Below are positions 62,856-64,000 of a stretch of 64,000 nt of DNA, piece by piece. Source of the stretch: Streptomyces mexicanus. Its GTDB lineage: Bacteria; Actinomycetota; Actinomycetes; Streptomycetales; Streptomycetaceae. The notes beneath the pieces are model-generated. The model saw nothing but the letters and a program-made list of their open reading frames with translations. It had not been told where the DNA came from and did not search any database. A program made the translations under genes and the position numbers. How positions within the stretch are numbered: position 1 is the first letter of the stretch; the number at the start of each line of letters is the position of its first letter. The stretch lies in assembly GCF_902506575.1 (NCBI RefSeq), contig NZ_LR732544.1:2420084-2484083 (forward strand). Direction: 5' to 3'.

Positions 62856-63716
62856 GTGATCACCCTTCCCCTCAGCCCCGAGCAGAGCACCGTCTACTGG
62901 ACGGTGGCGGTCTGCGACACGTACGGGTCCGTGAACCGGACGACTGGCCTGCACTCGGCCTCGGCCGTTCGCCAGCAGCACGACTTCTGGTCCGCGAAGC
63001 AGTCGACGGCCCGGATCGAGCTCACCGAGCACACGCTCCTCCAGGTCCGGACGGTCACCGCCTTTGAGGGCCTGCCGGGTGCGGGCGAACCGACGCCGCT
63101 GCCGGATCTCCCGGCCGGCGCGCAGGAGGTGAAGCGGTTCTTCAAATTCGCCCGTGCGCTCGAGGACGGCTCACTGACGGGGTTCGGCCCGGCCGTTCTG
63201 TCTACCGGCGACGAAGTCCGCTACTTCTACGAGTGGACCGCCAAGAACCAGGAGCGCGCCCAGGCCGTGCGCGTCGACGTCTCCACGCTGCGGATCCTCG
63301 ACATCACGCTCACCCACTACACGCGTGAGCTGCAGCTCGCCGACCTGCCCGACGATGACGCGACCTCGCTCGTGGGACAGCTGGAGACGGCGGGCCTGTA
63401 CTGGATCCCCGTCCACGAGAAGGCGGGAACGCACCTGCGCGTCCCCCTCGCCGACGGATCGCAGATGACCATCAGCCGCACGCCCGCCGACGTGCAAGCA
63501 CCCGGCTCCCAGCCCACAGTCGACGACCGTGGCGGCTGGCTCGCCGTGTGGGACGACTTCAACGGCGTCTCCGTCGAGGTCTACCGCTCCGCGCGCCAGG
63601 GCCTGACCCGTGCCGCGGACACCGCAGCCCTGACGGCCGCCGTCCTCGACTGCGCCCGCAAACACGGCGGCGGACCCGTCCTCACGGACCAGTCCGGGCA
63701 GCCGCACACCCGCTGA
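62856..63716 (+). CDS. Protein of unknown function (286 aa)
   Basis: GTG 62856 follows AGGAG; the open frame upstream to 62799 crosses the hairpin and is rejected. Sequence MITLPLSPEQSTVYWTVAVC, QLETAGLYWIPVHEKAGTHL, RTPADVQAPGSQPTVDDRGG and WLAVWDDFNGVSVEVYRSAR reads as a beta-rich soluble protein, possibly two related halves. Not recognised. Own promoter and leader hairpin. Confidence 0.7.
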   Translation: MITLPLSPEQSTVYWTVAVCDTYGSVNRTTGLHSASAVRQQHDFWSAKQSTARIELTEHTLLQVRTVTAFEGLPGAGEPTPLPDLPAGAQEVKRFFKFARALEDGSLTGFGPAVLSTGDEVRYFYEWTAKNQERAQAVRVDVSTLRILDITLTHYTRELQLADLPDDDATSLVGQLETAGLYWIPVHEKAGTHLRVPLADGSQMTISRTPADVQAPGSQPTVDDRGGWLAVWDDFNGVSVEVYRSARQGLTRAADTAALTAAVLDCARKHGGGPVLTDQSGQPHTR

Positions 63717-63744
63717 CTCACCCAGGGCTCCTGATCCATTCTTT

Positions 63745-63778
63745 CCGCCGGCCGGGCGCGGCAACGCCCGGCCGGCGG
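63745..63778 (+). promoter_or_regulatory. CGGCAA-loop leader hairpin 8 (intercistronic)
   Basis: CCGCCGGCCGGGCG pairs perfectly (14 bp) with CGCCCGGCCGGCGG around CGGCAA, the longest stem of the set. TCACCAACTCGACTC (63781-63795) and AAGGAGG follow before GTG 63811. Confidence 0.9.
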
Positions 63779-63810
63779 CCTCACCAACTCGACTCATGAA
63801 GGAGGCAGCA

Positions 63811-64000
63811 GTGCTGCGCTACGCACCGGTTCTCCCGCCAGACGAGCTGGCCCGCCTCAAGGCCGCCTTGGGGCTCATCCCCTTCGTCGATCTCTTCAGC
63901 GGCTGCGGTGGCAGCAGCCGCGGGCTGGAGGAGGCGGGCTTTCGCCTGCTCCTGGGCATGAACCACGACCCTGTCGCGGTGTCGACTCACCGTGCCAACC
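63811..64000 (+). CDS. C5-cytosine DNA methyltransferase, 5' part (runs off the window)
   Basis: GTG 63811 is 5 bases after AAGGAGG. The first 63 residues include LIPFVDLFSGCGGSSRGLEE and AGFRLLLGMNHDPVAVSTHR, motif I (DLFxGxGG) and the following strand and acidic helix of Dcm-type enzymes that bind S-adenosylmethionine. The catalytic PCQ and recognition domain lie outside the window. It carries the same leader as the DpdA-like and Mom-like genes. Confidence 0.9.
   Translation, partial: MLRYAPVLPPDELARLKAALGLIPFVDLFSGCGGSSRGLEEAGFRLLLGMNHDPVAVSTHRAN

Overview
The window looks like high-GC actinobacterial DNA, most likely Streptomyces or a close relative. Codons are strongly G/C at the third position, start codons are often GTG or TTG, many genes overlap by ATGA, and recognisable families (DUF6573, DUF2267, DUF2795, PucR, CbpM, DUF5335) are typical of that group. 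It has two very different parts: a host replicon at both ends, and a 49-kb mobile element that has landed inside one of the host genes.

Host replicon (1-10762 and 59925-64000). These are tightly packed, mostly uncharacterised genes on the + strand: a DUF6573 protein, a ParB-like nuclease/HTH protein, several unknown proteins, and a set that points to DNA modification. That set is a DpdA/TGT-like deazapurine transferase, a Mom-like acetyltransferase (now split), a PAPS-reductase/ATP-pyrophosphatase-like protein and a C5-cytosine methyltransferase that runs off the right edge. The content suggests a large plasmid, phage-plasmid or integrative element; the sequence does not decide which. The striking feature is a repeated 5' leader: a hairpin whose stem sequence differs at every site but whose loop is always CGGCAA, followed by a conserved CACCARCYCGACT-like stretch and then the ribosome-binding site. 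Seven good copies and one strongly decayed locus precede eight genes. Four loci carry their own TTGacN / TATAAT promoter, with the loop module starting about where transcription should start; the others sit between genes.

Mobile element (10763-59918, about 49.2 kb). The Mom-like gene is cut within a Val-Pro codon pair; removing the element and one copy of the flanking GGTCCC restores one uninterrupted frame of about 292 residues. The element ends are near-perfect 12-bp inverted repeats (TTCTGCGAACCG / TTCTGCGCACCG). At its left end is a Tn554-type trio: two tyrosine recombinases and a DUF6262-like coiled-coil protein, all overlapping by ATGA, followed by the 3' tail of a second, lost recombinase gene.

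The cargo is a protein-quality-control and stress island. Its core (38992-49091) is one apparent operon: general stress protein, DnaK, GrpE, DnaJ/CbpA, CbpM, ClpB, thioredoxin with zinc ribbon, UBP-type zinc finger, a cNMP-binding/TrxR-like flavoprotein and Hsp20. Around it are two near-identical MFS transporters, an APC permease with a C-terminal USP-like region, acetate kinase, a PucR regulator, a GAF/PP2C phosphatase, FUSC and PsiE membrane proteins, a DUF1931 histone-fold protein and several DUF2267 proteins. The flanks of the core are a gene graveyard: frameshifted or truncated copies of thioredoxin, Hsp20, DUF2267, DUF2795, FUSC, an Old Yellow Enzyme, PP2C, an Rv2629-like factor interrupted by an IS481-family element, and a recurrent membrane protein. 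By content (sHsp, Clp disaggregase, Trx, PsiE, transporters) this resembles the transmissible locus of stress tolerance of proteobacteria, but is built from actinobacterial parts and carried by a Tn554-like transposon. That comparison is my inference.
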